From assembly GCF_020329485.1 (NCBI RefSeq), contig NZ_JAGKJI010000010.1, positions 1 to 64,000 on the forward strand: 64,000 nucleotides of DNA. Reading direction: 5' to 3'. Origin of the DNA: Bradyrhizobium cenepequi. Its GTDB lineage: Bacteria; Pseudomonadota; Alphaproteobacteria; Rhizobiales; Xanthobacteraceae. The notes below the pieces were generated by a model. It was not told the DNA's origin, did no database searches, and was given only the letters and a program-made list of their open reading frames with translations. Made by a program: the position numbers and the translations under genes. Shown piece after piece: positions 8,601-18,150 of this stretch (the first letter of the stretch is position 1; every line of letters starts with the position of its first letter).

Positions 8601-9385
8601 TCAGATATCTTCACGATGTCGAAGATTACGCCACCTGGGATTCCAACCATATCCCGGACGGCACCAGGGCCGGCGGGCATTGAACAAAGAGTTCGCCATT
8701 CTTCTGGGCGGTTCATGGCGTCATGTTCCTCATGCCACAATTCGCTTCTCGTTTTTGAGCCTCATGCGGGCGACTTGAAGTCGTACGAGATGCGACCGAC
8801 CGGCCGGAAGGAAGAAGAAAGCGATCACTGCTCCTCCTCTGGCTTTCCGGAAAATGGCGACTGCCAGGATCAGGCGCGGTCCATCCCGATTCCTGGCCAA
8901 CCTTGCAGGCTTTTGAAGGCGGGACAGTCCGTCTGAAGGCGGGACAGTCCGTCGACGTCAGAGCGAAAGAGGTTGTCGCCGCTTTAGGACAGCGTCGCAG
9001 TCAGATAGCGCATCAGCGCGCGTTTCCTCCAATGGCCCAAACGGGAGTACCGCGGGCCCACGCCGCCGCGGCGGAAGGGTAGTCCTCGGATCGCGCCGGG
9101 AATCCACAATCCGTCGCCGTTCGTCCAGATACACGGCTCGCTCGGCTTGTCGCGGCCTTGGCCGGCGGACAATCGCTAAGGGGCCTGCTAACTTGTCGGC
9201 TGATGAGCGAGGGAGACAGACGGTGGAAAGCGACATCCGGGACGATCCGGCCATGAGCCGGTTTGGCCAATGTCGAGTCCGGCAAGCTGGTGCGGCAAGC
9301 CGGAAAGTTGAAGGGCTTATTGTGAGCAGTCGTTGCGGTAAGCGACCTTTCGGGTCTGACCGACATTCAGACTACAAACGAGCGC
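8601..9385. other. Decayed intergenic DNA with a tandem duplication
   Basis: 785 bp without a supportable gene. Frames on both strands are short and rich in Arg/Pro, as expected for random high-GC sequence. It holds the 20-bp tandem repeat at 8914-8953. Confidence 0.4.
8914..8953. repeat. Perfect 20-bp tandem duplication
   Basis: Two adjacent identical copies of tgaaggcgggacagtccgtc. Probably a recent slippage product in non-coding DNA. Confidence 0.85.
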
Positions 9386-9931
9386 ATGGAGGTCGGCGTG
9401 TCCTTCTCGGTCTATGACATCACAGTTCCTGTCATGGTGCATGGACTGAACGTGATGGACGACTATCTCGATCACGCCCAAGCGCTCGAGCGGACCAAGG
9501 GGTTTGAGCCTGGGAGGATCCTTGGCGAGCGGCTCGCACCCGACATGCTGACTTTCGGAGAACAGTTCTCCGTAAGCTGCAACAAGGTTGACGCGCATAT
9601 GGCGAAGCTGATGCAGCGTGACGGGCCAGTGCCCCGCAACACCCCGATGATGTATCCGGCATTGAAGGGACGGCTCCTTGAGACTCGCGGCTTCCTGCAA
9701 AACGTGCAGCCGGACGAGATTGCCGGCGCCCAGTCCCACACATACGAGCTGTCGCCGCCCATCGTGCGCGGGTGGTTCGGCGGCGACGACTACATCCGGC
9801 ACCTGGTGCTGCCCGACTTCTTCTTCCACATCTCGATTGCGCACGCGATCCTCAGGCACCTTGGAGCGAAGATCGGGAAGCGCGACTATCTAGGCAACCT
9901 CACTCAACAGAGCGGCGGTGACTACTCGTGA
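9386..9931 (+). CDS. DUF1993 family protein
   Basis: 181 residues from ATG 9386. The opening FSVYDITVPVMVHGLNVMDD is the hallmark start of DUF1993 (DinB-like four-helix fold). Later conserved blocks are ERTKGFEPGRILGERLAPDM, CNKVDAHMAKL and the C-terminal SPPIVRGWFGGDDYIRHLVL and PDFFFHISIAHAILRHLG. Length matches the family (about 170). DinB-fold proteins are often metal-dependent thiol enzymes, but DUF1993 has no assigned reaction. It is a stand-alone gene in decayed surroundings. Confidence 0.85.
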   Translation: MEVGVSFSVYDITVPVMVHGLNVMDDYLDHAQALERTKGFEPGRILGERLAPDMLTFGEQFSVSCNKVDAHMAKLMQRDGPVPRNTPMMYPALKGRLLETRGFLQNVQPDEIAGAQSHTYELSPPIVRGWFGGDDYIRHLVLPDFFFHISIAHAILRHLGAKIGKRDYLGNLTQQSGGDYS

Positions 9932-10662
9932 GAGAAGGGCGCGGCGCGAGCCGAGCCCTTCAAGGCAGGACAGCAAGTTTAAGGGATGCCGATAGTGAGC
10001 GAGTTGCGAGAGGTCATCGGCGAAGTTGAATTCGAGGCTGCTGTAAGCGAGTTGAGAGGCGCGGGGATCGGCCGCGCTCGAATAAGCTCCCTGGCGCAGG
10101 AGGCAATTGCAGCGTGCTGCGCGGGAGCCGTCGGCTGCGACCGCCCAGTGCAGAGCAGAGGCCGCCACCGCTATTATGCGCCGGCACTGCGGAGCCGACG
10201 TCTTCGCCTCGCCATCAGCCTAGCAACGAGTCTCGCCCCCCGACTCATCAGTTCTTCGGCTCCTCGGCGGTCCGCGGCTTCTGGAACGCAGGAGCCGACG
10301 GCAGCCGCCAGTGCACGGTGTGGTGAAATGCGACCGTTCAAGCAATGGAAGTAGAGCTGAGCCATGTTCCGCGTCCATGGTAGCTTCGTCTCAAAACCGC
10401 CAACAGCCAAGTTCATCCGCAAAATGGACCCGATGCCGAAGTTGGCTTGTCCGTTTCTGCCATTGGTGCGTCAATAATGCCATATTTCGCGCATCAGGCT
10501 TTAACGCCTAGCCTTTTTGTCACGTCCGGCTCCCTTGTTCGCCGGATTAGACGGAGGCGAAACATCTTCCAGAACATTAATTCTATTTGAGAAAGCTCAC
10601 GCGCAGTTTCGAAGGCCTGAACAGGCGCCGGAGTGAGGCCCGCGGCCTTGAATGGGATACGT
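9932..10662. other. No gene recognised upstream of hemC
   Basis: About 730 bp. A frame opening at 9986 (MPIVSELREVIGEVEFEAAV) begins plausibly but turns into Arg/Ala-rich random sequence, so it is at best a remnant. The hemC promoter should lie in the last 100-150 bp. Confidence 0.4.
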
Positions 10663-11640
10663 ATGGCATCGGATCGATTGCGGATCGGCACGCGCAAAAG
10701 CGCAATGGCGATCGCCCAGACTGAGGAAATCGCACGACGCCTGAAAGCCGTCGGCACCGAGGTCGAAATCGTCAAGTTCGAGACCACGGGCGATATCGAC
10801 CAGGTTAGCAAGCTCTTGCCGCATGGCGGCAAAGGCGGGGCCTTCGTGGCGCAGATTCGCGAGGCGGTGCTTAACGGAAGGCTGCACGCCGCGATGCATT
10901 CGCTTAAGGACGTGCCGGGCAATGAGGACACGCCCGGGCTTGTGATCGGCGCGACGCTCTCGCGCGATCCGCCCGGCGACGTCCTGGTGCTGCGGCCGGG
11001 CACGTCGGTCGACGAGCTCAAACGCACGCGTGGCAAGGGATTCGAGATCGGCACTAACTCCGTCCGCCGCGCGGCCTATGTGCGGCGGCTGTTTCCGGAG
11101 ATCGAGGTCATCCATTTCCGCGGCGCCGCCGACAGCCGCGTGCGCAAGCTTGACCAGGGCGCAAAGCAGAAGCTGCCAGATGGCGGTGCGGTGGGGCCTG
11201 CGGATGCGTTGATCATGGCGCGCTCAGGTCTCGAGCGCGTCAGGCTTACGAGCCGCATCGCATACGAATTTTCGATTGCCGAGATGCTGCCGGCAGTGGG
11301 GCAGGGGATCGTCGCAGTCGAATGCGCCGCGCGCGATTTCGAGACGCGCCGTATCCTGTCAGCGATCGACGACGCGACGACCCACGCGTGCGCCGACGCC
11401 GAGCGCGAGGTGCTGTGGGTGCTCAACGGCCATTGTAACTCGCCGATCGCGGGATTTGCGGAAGTCATGGGCACGGAGATGCAGCTCGCCGCATCCGTGC
11501 TCGATCATGCGGGCAGTCGGATCATCGAGGCCTCGCGTGTTGGCCGAGCAAGCCGCCCGCGCGAACTCGGCCGCGCAGTGGGAATGGAGCTGCTGGCTAG
11601 AGGCGCTGCCGAGATCATCGAACGCGGCCGGCCGGTGTGA
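10663..11640 (+). CDS. hemC: Porphobilinogen deaminase (hydroxymethylbilane synthase), divergent form
   Basis: 325 residues from ATG 10663 (RLRIGTRKSAMAIAQTEEIA); 10633 is an in-frame alternative without support. HemC polymerises four porphobilinogen molecules to hydroxymethylbilane in heme synthesis. Visible are the catalytic Asp83 in HSLKDVP, substrate-binding Arg in TNSVRRAAYVRRL, the FRGAADSRVRKLD block, LPAVGQGIVAVE, and the dipyrromethane cofactor Cys258 in NGHCNSPIAG. The protein departs from ordinary alphaproteobacterial HemC: GGKGGAF replaces GGKGLFT, and an insertion LPDGGAVGPADAL sits before the ARSGLERV helix. It may be a second, specialised HemC beside the housekeeping copy, which is not in this window. 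A palindromic repeat follows directly. Confidence 0.85.
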   Translation: MASDRLRIGTRKSAMAIAQTEEIARRLKAVGTEVEIVKFETTGDIDQVSKLLPHGGKGGAFVAQIREAVLNGRLHAAMHSLKDVPGNEDTPGLVIGATLSRDPPGDVLVLRPGTSVDELKRTRGKGFEIGTNSVRRAAYVRRLFPEIEVIHFRGAADSRVRKLDQGAKQKLPDGGAVGPADALIMARSGLERVRLTSRIAYEFSIAEMLPAVGQGIVAVECAARDFETRRILSAIDDATTHACADAEREVLWVLNGHCNSPIAGFAEVMGTEMQLAASVLDHAGSRIIEASRVGRASRPRELGRAVGMELLARGAAEIIERGRPV

Positions 11641-11643
11641 TAG

Positions 11644-11730
11644 AGCGTCATTGCGCGAAACGAAGCGACGAAGCACTCCAGAGTCACAGGTGAGGCTCGG
11701 GATTGCTTCGCTTCGCTCGCAATTACGGTT
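11644..11730. repeat. Rhizobial intergenic palindromic repeat
   Basis: Sequence of the type gcgtcattgcgcgaaacgaa ... ggattgcttcgcttcgctcg caattacgg: two imperfect inverted arms built on cattgcg/cgcaat with agcgaagc/gcttcgct. This matches the common dispersed palindromic element of Bradyrhizobium and relatives. It starts just after hemC and could also act as a transcription-stopping hairpin. Confidence 0.75.
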
Positions 11731-11986
11731 GCTTTGTATAGGAAAAATCAATCTGGCATCGGGACCTGGTCCCCTCATGACGCTCACATGCACGAACGTT
11801 CGCCCAAAGCAGGTCCGCTACTCGATTCGAATAGGATTGAGCGTCGTGCGTGTGGACAGTTTGATTGCCTTGCGAGAGCTATTGAACAGTTCGTTACGGC
11901 AAGCGCCAGTTCCTTCCGCCAACAGTGAGGCCGTCCATTGACCGCCGTCTGACAGCAGCCGCGCGCATAGGCGCAGCCGGGCAATC

Positions 11987-12295
11987 TTGGCCACGGCGGT
12001 CCATGCAGTCACCAAAATTTGCGTGACTGCACTACACGTTTGGGGGATCGTGTGTGCGCCCTGGCGCAGCAGTCCCGGTCAGCAAGCGGCTAACGTCGAA
12101 ATCATTCGCCCCGCCCCACAGCCAACTGGTCCAATCGAGGCGATCGACGGCGATACCGTGCGCATGAACGGCACCGTCTATCGATTGACCGGGTTCGATA
12201 CGCGAGAGCGCAGCGACAAGGCACGATGCGATGACGAGCGCCGCCGCGCCGAAGCTGCCACCGCGCGCCTGCTTCTTAGCAGCGGCAACGTACAC
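11987..12295 (+). pseudogene. SNase-like (thermonuclease) N-terminal remnant
   Basis: The frame carries PTGPIEAIDGDTVRMNGTVY, RLTGFDTRERSDKARCDDER and RRAEAATARL. This is the first half of staphylococcal-nuclease-like domains, with D-G-D-T and the catalytic-type F-D-T-x-E segment (usually D-x-P-E). After LLLSSG the frame changes to Pro/Arg-rich sequence and stops at 12376; the second half of the fold is missing. The start codon is uncertain. Likely a truncated exported nuclease-like gene. Confidence 0.6.
12004..12031. repeat. 9-bp perfect inverted repeat
   Basis: TGCAGTCAC, 10-nt spacer, GTGACTGCA. It overlaps the 5' end of the SNase-like remnant. The arm and spacer sizes would fit a dimeric repressor site, but nothing links a regulator to it. 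Confidence 0.4.
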
Positions 12296-12535
12296 CCGTT
12301 GTCAAAACCGTTGCCCTCGCCCCGGGAGCATCCAAGGGGAGGCGCAAGAGCGCGGGCGGGATGGCCAGCGCTATAAACCTTCGTATCGGTCCGTTACCCG
12401 TTTAGATGCCGGACGTTTACCGACGTTCAATTGAGCCGCTGATCGCAATCATCTTAGATAGCGTATGCGGTAGCGACCCTCAGCTCCCCCCGTGACCCGC
12501 TATCGCCGCCCTCCTTGGGCGTTTCCCTAGACTTG

Positions 12536-12570
12536 GGCCGCTTGTGGCAACGCAGGCGGCCTTTCTTTTT
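12536..12570 (+). terminator. Rho-independent terminator
   Basis: Stem GGCCGC-TTG / CAG-GCGGCC (nine pairs with one G-U), 8-nt loop, followed by TTTCTTTTT. It stands alone in decayed DNA downstream of the SNase fragment, so it probably served a gene that has been lost or broken. Confidence 0.7.
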
Positions 12571-13300
12571 GTGTGTCCCCTAGGACTAAACCGACGTCTA
12601 GTCGACTTATACCCATTCACTAGCCGGAGCGTACCTCAGTACGATCACTTCATACCCGCGCGCAATGGCGTCAACCAAGTGCTCGGTGCTACCTAATGAA
12701 TGCGGAGTGAAAGGCAACGGAACCGGCCACGAGCAGGCAGTTGCAGGACAAGGTCGGCGGCGTAGCGCCCGCCGGCCTTTCCCTTGATCGAGTCGCACGT
12801 TGCCGCTCCAGTAATTAGTGTCTACTGCCACAGTTGGCTGCGGAGAGTACGCCATGAAAAACATCGCCGATCTCCTAATGCGGTTTTGGCAACGGAGCCA
12901 GTCCGCGTCCAATACTCAGGTTGCGGCTATAGCCGGCAATCGGGACCGATCCAGCATGGCCGATTTTGTCCGCATCCTTCAGGCCTACGATCAAGATCAG
13001 TACGGCAGGAGTTAGGGGCGACCGCGTCCCAATCGGCTTCTTGGGTCCTTTGGTGAGTGTGAGGAAATACGGGGACCGCGCGGTATAAAGATATTTGCAG
13101 TTCATCACACCGGCGTAAATTATGTACCGTATCGCACACAATGGCGGTGCCCGATGTGGCGCATGTCAAACGCTCAAGCGCTGATCTTCGTCGCGGCGGT
13201 CGTCGTCATGGTCGCACTGGCGGCTCGGTGGCTGGCGCTGTAACCGGAAATCAACTGGCCAGTGTGGCCACTTGAACCGCCAACGATCGAGAGAGGCGAC
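12571..13300. other. Gene-poor stretch with two weak small ORFs
   Basis: 730 bp. Two short plus-strand frames deserve mention only: 12854-13015 (53 codons, MKNIADLLMRFWQRSQSAS start) and 13154-13243 (29 codons, one hydrophobic helix IFVAAVVVMVALAARWLAL, which could be a micro membrane protein). Neither has a clear ribosome site or a recognised family. Confidence 0.3.
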
Positions 13301-13819
13301 ATGACAGATCGGGAGAACTCACCGGCCTATCGGATGCTGCCGTGCAGTGCGCGCCAGGCGCTCGCTGCGATCGAGCAGGCGATCGGCGGCGGCGACAGCG
13401 CGAGCGTGTCCTACCTCGCCTTCAGGCTGGATCACTGCATCACGCAGAAGGTGGTGTCGCGAGCGTTGCCGATGCTCGTCAATCTCGGCCTGATCGAGAT
13501 CGAACGCGGGCCACGCGGCAGCAATGTGTTCAGGCTCTCGAACTGCTGGCGCAGCATTGATGAGGTCGAGGCCAAGCGGCTGGCAGAGCTGGTGCGCGAG
13601 GTGAAGCCGCATCGCACCTTCGAGAGCAAGGCCAAGAGCAGCGATGGCGGGAAACCCAGTGCTAGTAGCACTGGATCGACCGGCACGGTGTCGCGTCCTG
13701 AAAAGCGGCGGCAGCCGACGCCGGTGAAGCTGCCGAAACCTATAACTGTCGAGCGGCGGCCATGCAGGCGGCGGGTACCGTCACTGCCGACGATGCCGTG
13801 GCAGGACGACGGACGGTAG
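13301..13819 (+). CDS. Putative winged-helix protein of unknown function
   Basis: 172 residues from ATG 13301 with GAGAGGCG upstream (an in-frame start at 13262 adds 13 residues without a ribosome site). The first 85 residues look like a winged helix: ARQALAAIEQAIGGGDSASV, then CITQKVVSRALPMLVNLGL and IEIERGPRGSNVFRLSNCW, a helix-turn-helix followed by a beta wing. The C-terminal half is Lys/Pro/Ser-rich and probably disordered. Similar short DNA-binding-type proteins occur in rhizobial phage and plasmid-like islands. No partner gene is adjacent. Confidence 0.6.
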   Translation: MTDRENSPAYRMLPCSARQALAAIEQAIGGGDSASVSYLAFRLDHCITQKVVSRALPMLVNLGLIEIERGPRGSNVFRLSNCWRSIDEVEAKRLAELVREVKPHRTFESKAKSSDGGKPSASSTGSTGTVSRPEKRRQPTPVKLPKPITVERRPCRRRVPSLPTMPWQDDGR

Positions 13820-14468
13820 CGTCTCGCTGCTGATGTGCACTACGCTCGGTCCATAGACCGCACGGAAACGGGATATTCGTAACTATGCGCTGCACCTTGC
13901 GTTGATGGTGCGCAGGTGTGGCAGCGTGCTGGCCTTGTACGAACGATACGACAAGAAACGGAAAATTGGCGAGTACCGCACATGGGCCGCCCTTGAGCGC
14001 ACGATACGGCGATGAGTGGCTGCGCGACAACCCGACGCCAAAGCGAGAAATGCGGAAGCGGGGATAGGCCTCGCGTGAAGCGAGGGCATCGAAGCTCGCA
14101 GGATCCATGCGAGCTATCGTCGGCTGATCTGGGGGCCGATCATCCCTTGCGTTGCTGCTTGAGCGCCCACAGCCTTGTAGGCTTCGTTCTCGTAGGCATC
14201 ATCATCTGTCGGCGGCGGGACCAGCTTCGCCCCTTCCTTGCAGAAGTGATCGAGGCCACGCCCGAGCTTGCGGCCCAGTCGCTGCCATCAAGGCCAGTGG
14301 CCTGGAGCGCGACCTAGCCGAGCACCGCGAGCACGTCGCGACCGAATATGTTTCCAAGGCGGCGAAGCTTGGGGGAAGATGTCGATTTGGGGGAGTTTTT
14401 GCCAAACCCGTATGTCTTAGAGCCCTTGCAGCCTTGTCAGTGCGACAGCGCCCGCGAGCCGCAAATGC
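13820..14468. other. No gene recognised
   Basis: 650 bp between the winged-helix gene and the porin terminator. A 36-codon plus-strand frame at 13905-14015 (VLALYERYDKKRKIGEYRTW inside) is the only one with protein-like composition; it is too short to support. Confidence 0.35.
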
Positions 14469-14495
14469 AAAAAGCCCCGGACGATGCCGGGGCTT
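14469..14495 (-). terminator. Rho-independent terminator of the porin gene
   Basis: On the minus strand AGCCCCGG-CATCGT-CCGGGGCT followed by TTTTTG: a perfect 8-bp GC-rich stem, 6-nt loop and T-run, 30 bp after the stop codon of the outer membrane protein gene. Confidence 0.9.
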
Positions 14496-14524
14496 CTGCC
14501 TGCCGATTTGGCAGAGGTACGAGA

Positions 14525-15304
14525 TTAGTACCTGCCGACGACCGGGGCGCCCCAGTTGAAGCGGTACACGATCGAGGTGCTGATCGTCTGCACCCAAGGC
14601 TTGAAGGTGGTCGAAATTCCCGTCGGCGCACCACCGAAGCTTTCCGGCAGGGAGATGCGGTCGTAGAAGGCGGAGCGATATTCGGTCTTCATGAACCAGC
14701 CGGGTGCGCTGATGCCAAAGATGTCGAGGTTGTTCTCGACGCCGCCACCGACGAACCAGCCGTCACGACGGAAAGACGGCGTGGTGATCCCGGTCGGGGT
14801 TCCGGCCAAGTCGCGCATGTCGGTGCCGGACCATTCAGAGCCTGAATAGCCGCCGTTGACGTAGGAGTAGACGTTCGGCGCAACGAGGTAGCCGAGGCGC
14901 ACGCCGGCCGCATAGCTGGTCCGAAGCTTCTCGCGCCCCTCAAGACCGTTAAGCGGATCGGTCAGCGAGCCGCGGAGACTGCCGAACTGGCCGTCAGCGA
15001 ACACGCCTGCAACCCATCGGCCGTTGAACTGCCAGTCATAGCCGACACCAACGGTGCCGAACCAGCCGTCGCCGCCGAGCCGCGTGTCGCGCGTCAGCGG
15101 AATGCCGCCAACGGTGGTTTGAACATTGCTGTCGGCATCCCACAGACCGCCGCCGCCGCCGCCGAAGACGTAGAAGCCGGTCCAGTTATAGGCTGGCGCA
15201 ACCGGCGGGGGTGCCTTCGTATACGGCCGCGCGCCAAGATCAGCCGCCGAGGCTGAGCCCGTCAGTGCTGCAACCGTGGCCACAGCGAGCGCCAATTTCT
15301 TCAT
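14525..15304 (-). CDS. Outer membrane beta-barrel protein (RopB/Omp25 family)
   Basis: 259 residues. Signal peptide MKKLALAVATVAALTGSASA with cleavage before ADLGARPY. The mature start (YTKAPPPVAPAYNWTGFYVF) is the classic entry of the rhizobial Omp25/RopB/Omp31 eight-stranded barrel family. Alternating aromatic strands follow (GTVGVGYDWQFNGRWVAGVF, AAGVRLGYLVAPNVYSYVNG, GGGVENNLDIFG) and the protein ends in an aromatic residue after VYRFNWGAPVVGRY, as required for BAM-dependent insertion. Such proteins stabilise the envelope and can take part in host interaction. Monocistronic, with its own terminator. Confidence 0.88.
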   Translation of the reverse strand: MKKLALAVATVAALTGSASAADLGARPYTKAPPPVAPAYNWTGFYVFGGGGGGLWDADSNVQTTVGGIPLTRDTRLGGDGWFGTVGVGYDWQFNGRWVAGVFADGQFGSLRGSLTDPLNGLEGREKLRTSYAAGVRLGYLVAPNVYSYVNGGYSGSEWSGTDMRDLAGTPTGITTPSFRRDGWFVGGGVENNLDIFGISAPGWFMKTEYRSAFYDRISLPESFGGAPTGISTTFKPWVQTISTSIVYRFNWGAPVVGRY

Positions 15305-15383
15305 GTTCAGATCCCCAACGTGTTAGTCGAACGCCTGATGGCTGCGTCGATTCCATTTCGTAGCTGCACAAACTATAGCTATT

Positions 15384-15752
15384 TCAACCGGGAATGCTGT
15401 TGCGGGGCAGGTACACTCGCCTGAAAACGCTCCGATGTTTTTTCGGTCCGGAGCCGCGCGCATGCGCCAGGAGGAGGAGCGGTGACGTGAATCCAGCACT
15501 CAACCCGCCTTCTGTGTCGTATAGCCGTGTTTCGATGATGTAACGCAGGAATCTTCGGCCGCGAGGCGTGATCGCGATCTGTCCTTCAAGAGTTCGGGCG
15601 ACCAGCACGAAAGACTCGAGGAAGCTAAACCACTGTTCAAACGCATAGTTCTTATAGAGAAAGCGATCAACTAGCCGCGAGCGGCCAAGCCGCCCCTTTT
15701 GAAATTCAGCCAACAGCTTCAGGTTTTCACTAAGGATTCCTCGACCAGCCAC
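15384..15752 (-). CDS. Conserved hypothetical, winged-helix-like
   Basis: About 122 residues from GTG 15752, chosen because GGGAGG lies six bases upstream; the frame stays open to 15899 but that extension looks random. The conserved-looking core is SENLKLLAEFQKGRLGRSRL, then DRFLYKNYAFEQWFSFLESF and GQIAITPRGRRFLRYIIETR. The helix-helix-helix-wing pattern ending in ITPRGRRFL is typical of winged-helix proteins. Short rhizobial proteins of this type exist without known function. The C-terminal 40 residues may be read-through after an ancestral stop. Confidence 0.5.
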   Translation of the reverse strand: MAGRGILSENLKLLAEFQKGRLGRSRLVDRFLYKNYAFEQWFSFLESFVLVARTLEGQIAITPRGRRFLRYIIETRLYDTEGGLSAGFTSPLLLLAHARGSGPKKHRSVFRRVYLPRNSIPG

Positions 15753-15958
15753 AGGTGGCCTCCCGCCGCGATCGTCGCCACATTGCCTACGCAAGACAGC
15801 GTGTCGTCGGCTGGCCGAGGCTGGTTGCTCAGCGCTCGAAATTATGAGCATCACCGGGCACACCGACATGCACCGCAGCGCCGAGCAGCCTAACCCCACT
15901 ATACCGCTAATACTAATCGCCCGCTCCGGAATGACTTATGGTGGGAACATCGTTGGCT

Positions 15959-17863
15959 TCATTGCAGTACGATCACGTCGTCGCCGGGAAGATCTGCATA
16001 AAGCCGTTCCACCAGTGCGGCGCGACGCTCGAGGCCGGCGCGCTGGTTGACGTAGCCCTTATCGGTGAGTTCGTTGCCGTCAATCGAGGCCGGTTCGACC
16101 ATCAGCATCGCCCGCGCGATCCGCAGGCTGCTGGCTCCGGAACTGGAAGCGTTGTGCGCTTCCAGCCCGCGCTTCAGGCAAGCGATCACTTCCGAATGCT
16201 TGACGACCTCTTCATAACTCGCGTCAGGCTTACCCATTATCTGGCGGCAGGCGTGGAGATTGGGCCAGGCCAGCAGCCCGATGAAGGGACGATCGTGCCC
16301 AGCCACCAGCGCATCCTGCACGACAGGTGTCGCCGCGGCGATTGCGTCGGTGCGCAGTGAACCAACATGGACAAAGGTTCCGGTCGTGAGCTTGAAATCC
16401 TCCACCACGCGGCCGGAGAAGATCAGCCCTTGCGACGGATCTTCGGGATCGACGAACACACCGGCATCGCCGATGCAATAGAATCCCTCCTCGTCGAACG
16501 CCGCCCTTGTCAGATCGGGCTGACCGAGATAGCCGGGCGTGACGTTGACGCCGCGCAGGCGCAGTTCATATTGCGATCCGCAGGGCACCATTTTTAGTTC
16601 GACGCCGGGGAACGGCAGGCCGATCAGGCCGACGCGCTCGGTCTCCCAATAGGTGCCGGCCGAGCCCGGCGCGGTCTCGGTCGAGCCCCAGCCGGTGTAA
16701 AAAACGATGCGCTCGCCGGTCGTGCGCACCGCGAGCGCTTGCATGCGGTCGTAGAGATCATTCGGCAGCCGCGCGCCGGCATAGGCCATCACGGTGAGAT
16801 TCCGGAAGAAGCTGCGGCAGACCGCGTCGTCCTTCTCCATCTCCGCCGCCAGCACGGCATAGCCCGCTGGCACGTTCATGTAATAGGTCGGCGAGATCTC
16901 ACGCAAATTACGCACAGTCTCATCGAACTGGCCCGGCATCGGCCGACCGTCATCGATATAGAGCGTGCCGCCGTCGATCAGAACCGGGTTGAATGTTGCG
17001 TTGCCGCCCATGGTGTGGTTCCACGGCATCCAATCGAGCACGGTCGGGAGCGGCCCGTTCGGATCACGCGGCTGCACCTGCATCAGCATCGCCGCATTGG
17101 CGCACATCATCTCCTGCGTGTTTATGACGGCCTTGGGCATGCCGGTCGAGCCGGAGGTGAACAACAGCTTGCCGATCGTCTTCGGCGTGATCTCTGCGAT
17201 CGAGTCCTCGACGTCTTTTGTGACCGGCGTCGCGGCGAGATCAGCAAAGCTGACGCTCTTGATACCCTCGCAGGGCCGCGCAACGTGCACGACCGTGACG
17301 CGGGTGAGATCGATCGCAGTGAGCGCCTTCTCGAAGGTCGGTCCGTCCTGCACCATCACCACGGCCGGCTTGATCAGCTCGAACAGATATTTGAGCTTGA
17401 GATGATCCTGGCTCATCAGCGAATAGGCCGGCGAAACCGGGGCCGCCGGAAACCGCGCTTGCATCGCCGCCTGTGTCATCAGCGCATGCTCGATCGAATT
17501 GCCGGAGAGGATCGCGATGGGACGCCCTTCTTCAATCCCGAGATTGAGCAGGCCTTGCGTCAGGGCATCGACGGTGCGCTTGGCTTCGCCATAGGAGAGC
17601 CGGCGCCACTGCCGATCGGCGCCGGTACGCTGCGCCAGCCAGGTACGCTCCGGCGCCTCGTTCGCCCATTTGGCGAGCGAGGCCGGGATGTGCGTCTGGT
17701 AGGACTGCAGCGGAATGCGCGACTTCAAGACGATCACACCGTCGGACCGCCGCTCGATCGCAATGTCGCGCTCCAGCCATTCGACTTTGCGAAACGGCGG
17801 ATTTCTCAGCACCGCGGCCACCGCGCGCCGACCGGAGAGACCGCTCATGCTGCTATGCGCCAC
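15959..17863 (-). CDS. fcs: Feruloyl-CoA synthase / acyl-CoA ligase
   Basis: 634 residues from GTG 17863 (ATG 17848 is also possible; no clear ribosome site). AMP-forming CoA ligase: the P-loop-like LLFTSGSTGMPKAV is near residue 233, TGWGSTETAP near 392, and GLIFSGRVVEDFKLTTGTFV with the hinge Arg/Asp near 482. The first 40 residues (FRKVEWLERDIAIERRSDGV) and the SGRVVEDFKL variant in place of the usual GRxKD are characteristic of feruloyl-CoA synthases. The reaction would be ferulate (or a related hydroxycinnamate) + CoA + ATP to feruloyl-CoA, the first step of lignin monomer breakdown. The expected partner, enoyl-CoA hydratase/aldolase (ech), is not in the window. Substrate is inferred from family. 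Confidence 0.83.
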   Translation of the reverse strand: MAHSSMSGLSGRRAVAAVLRNPPFRKVEWLERDIAIERRSDGVIVLKSRIPLQSYQTHIPASLAKWANEAPERTWLAQRTGADRQWRRLSYGEAKRTVDALTQGLLNLGIEEGRPIAILSGNSIEHALMTQAAMQARFPAAPVSPAYSLMSQDHLKLKYLFELIKPAVVMVQDGPTFEKALTAIDLTRVTVVHVARPCEGIKSVSFADLAATPVTKDVEDSIAEITPKTIGKLLFTSGSTGMPKAVINTQEMMCANAAMLMQVQPRDPNGPLPTVLDWMPWNHTMGGNATFNPVLIDGGTLYIDDGRPMPGQFDETVRNLREISPTYYMNVPAGYAVLAAEMEKDDAVCRSFFRNLTVMAYAGARLPNDLYDRMQALAVRTTGERIVFYTGWGSTETAPGSAGTYWETERVGLIGLPFPGVELKMVPCGSQYELRLRGVNVTPGYLGQPDLTRAAFDEEGFYCIGDAGVFVDPEDPSQGLIFSGRVVEDFKLTTGTFVHVGSLRTDAIAAATPVVQDALVAGHDRPFIGLLAWPNLHACRQIMGKPDASYEEVVKHSEVIACLKRGLEAHNASSSGASSLRIARAMLMVEPASIDGNELTDKGYVNQRAGLERRAALVERLYADLPGDDVIVLQ

Positions 17864-18150
17864 AAGTTTCGCGATGAGGCGATTATCATGCGCAGATTGC
17901 GATTGTATTTCGGTCGGGGAGAATGGTGTTACATTGGTAGCACAGAGACTGCGCGCACCAGAACCGACACTAGTCGCTATTTCGGGGTGCGATGTTGCTT
18001 GTGGGTCAAAATGGGCTTGTGCCGGTGAGCCGTCTCAAGGAACTACCGTTCCTTGAAGGGCAGCGCAACCTGAGACCGAGTGATTCTGCCGGAGCCACCT
18101 CGCCGGATTCAGAGGGAAAACGCCTCGCCGCACTAGCTCGGACTAATCAT

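Noticed and set aside
16739..18028. 429-codon plus-strand open frame opposite the CoA ligase gene
   Set aside because: Antisense shadow in high-GC coding DNA; the minus strand carries full acyl-CoA ligase motifs.
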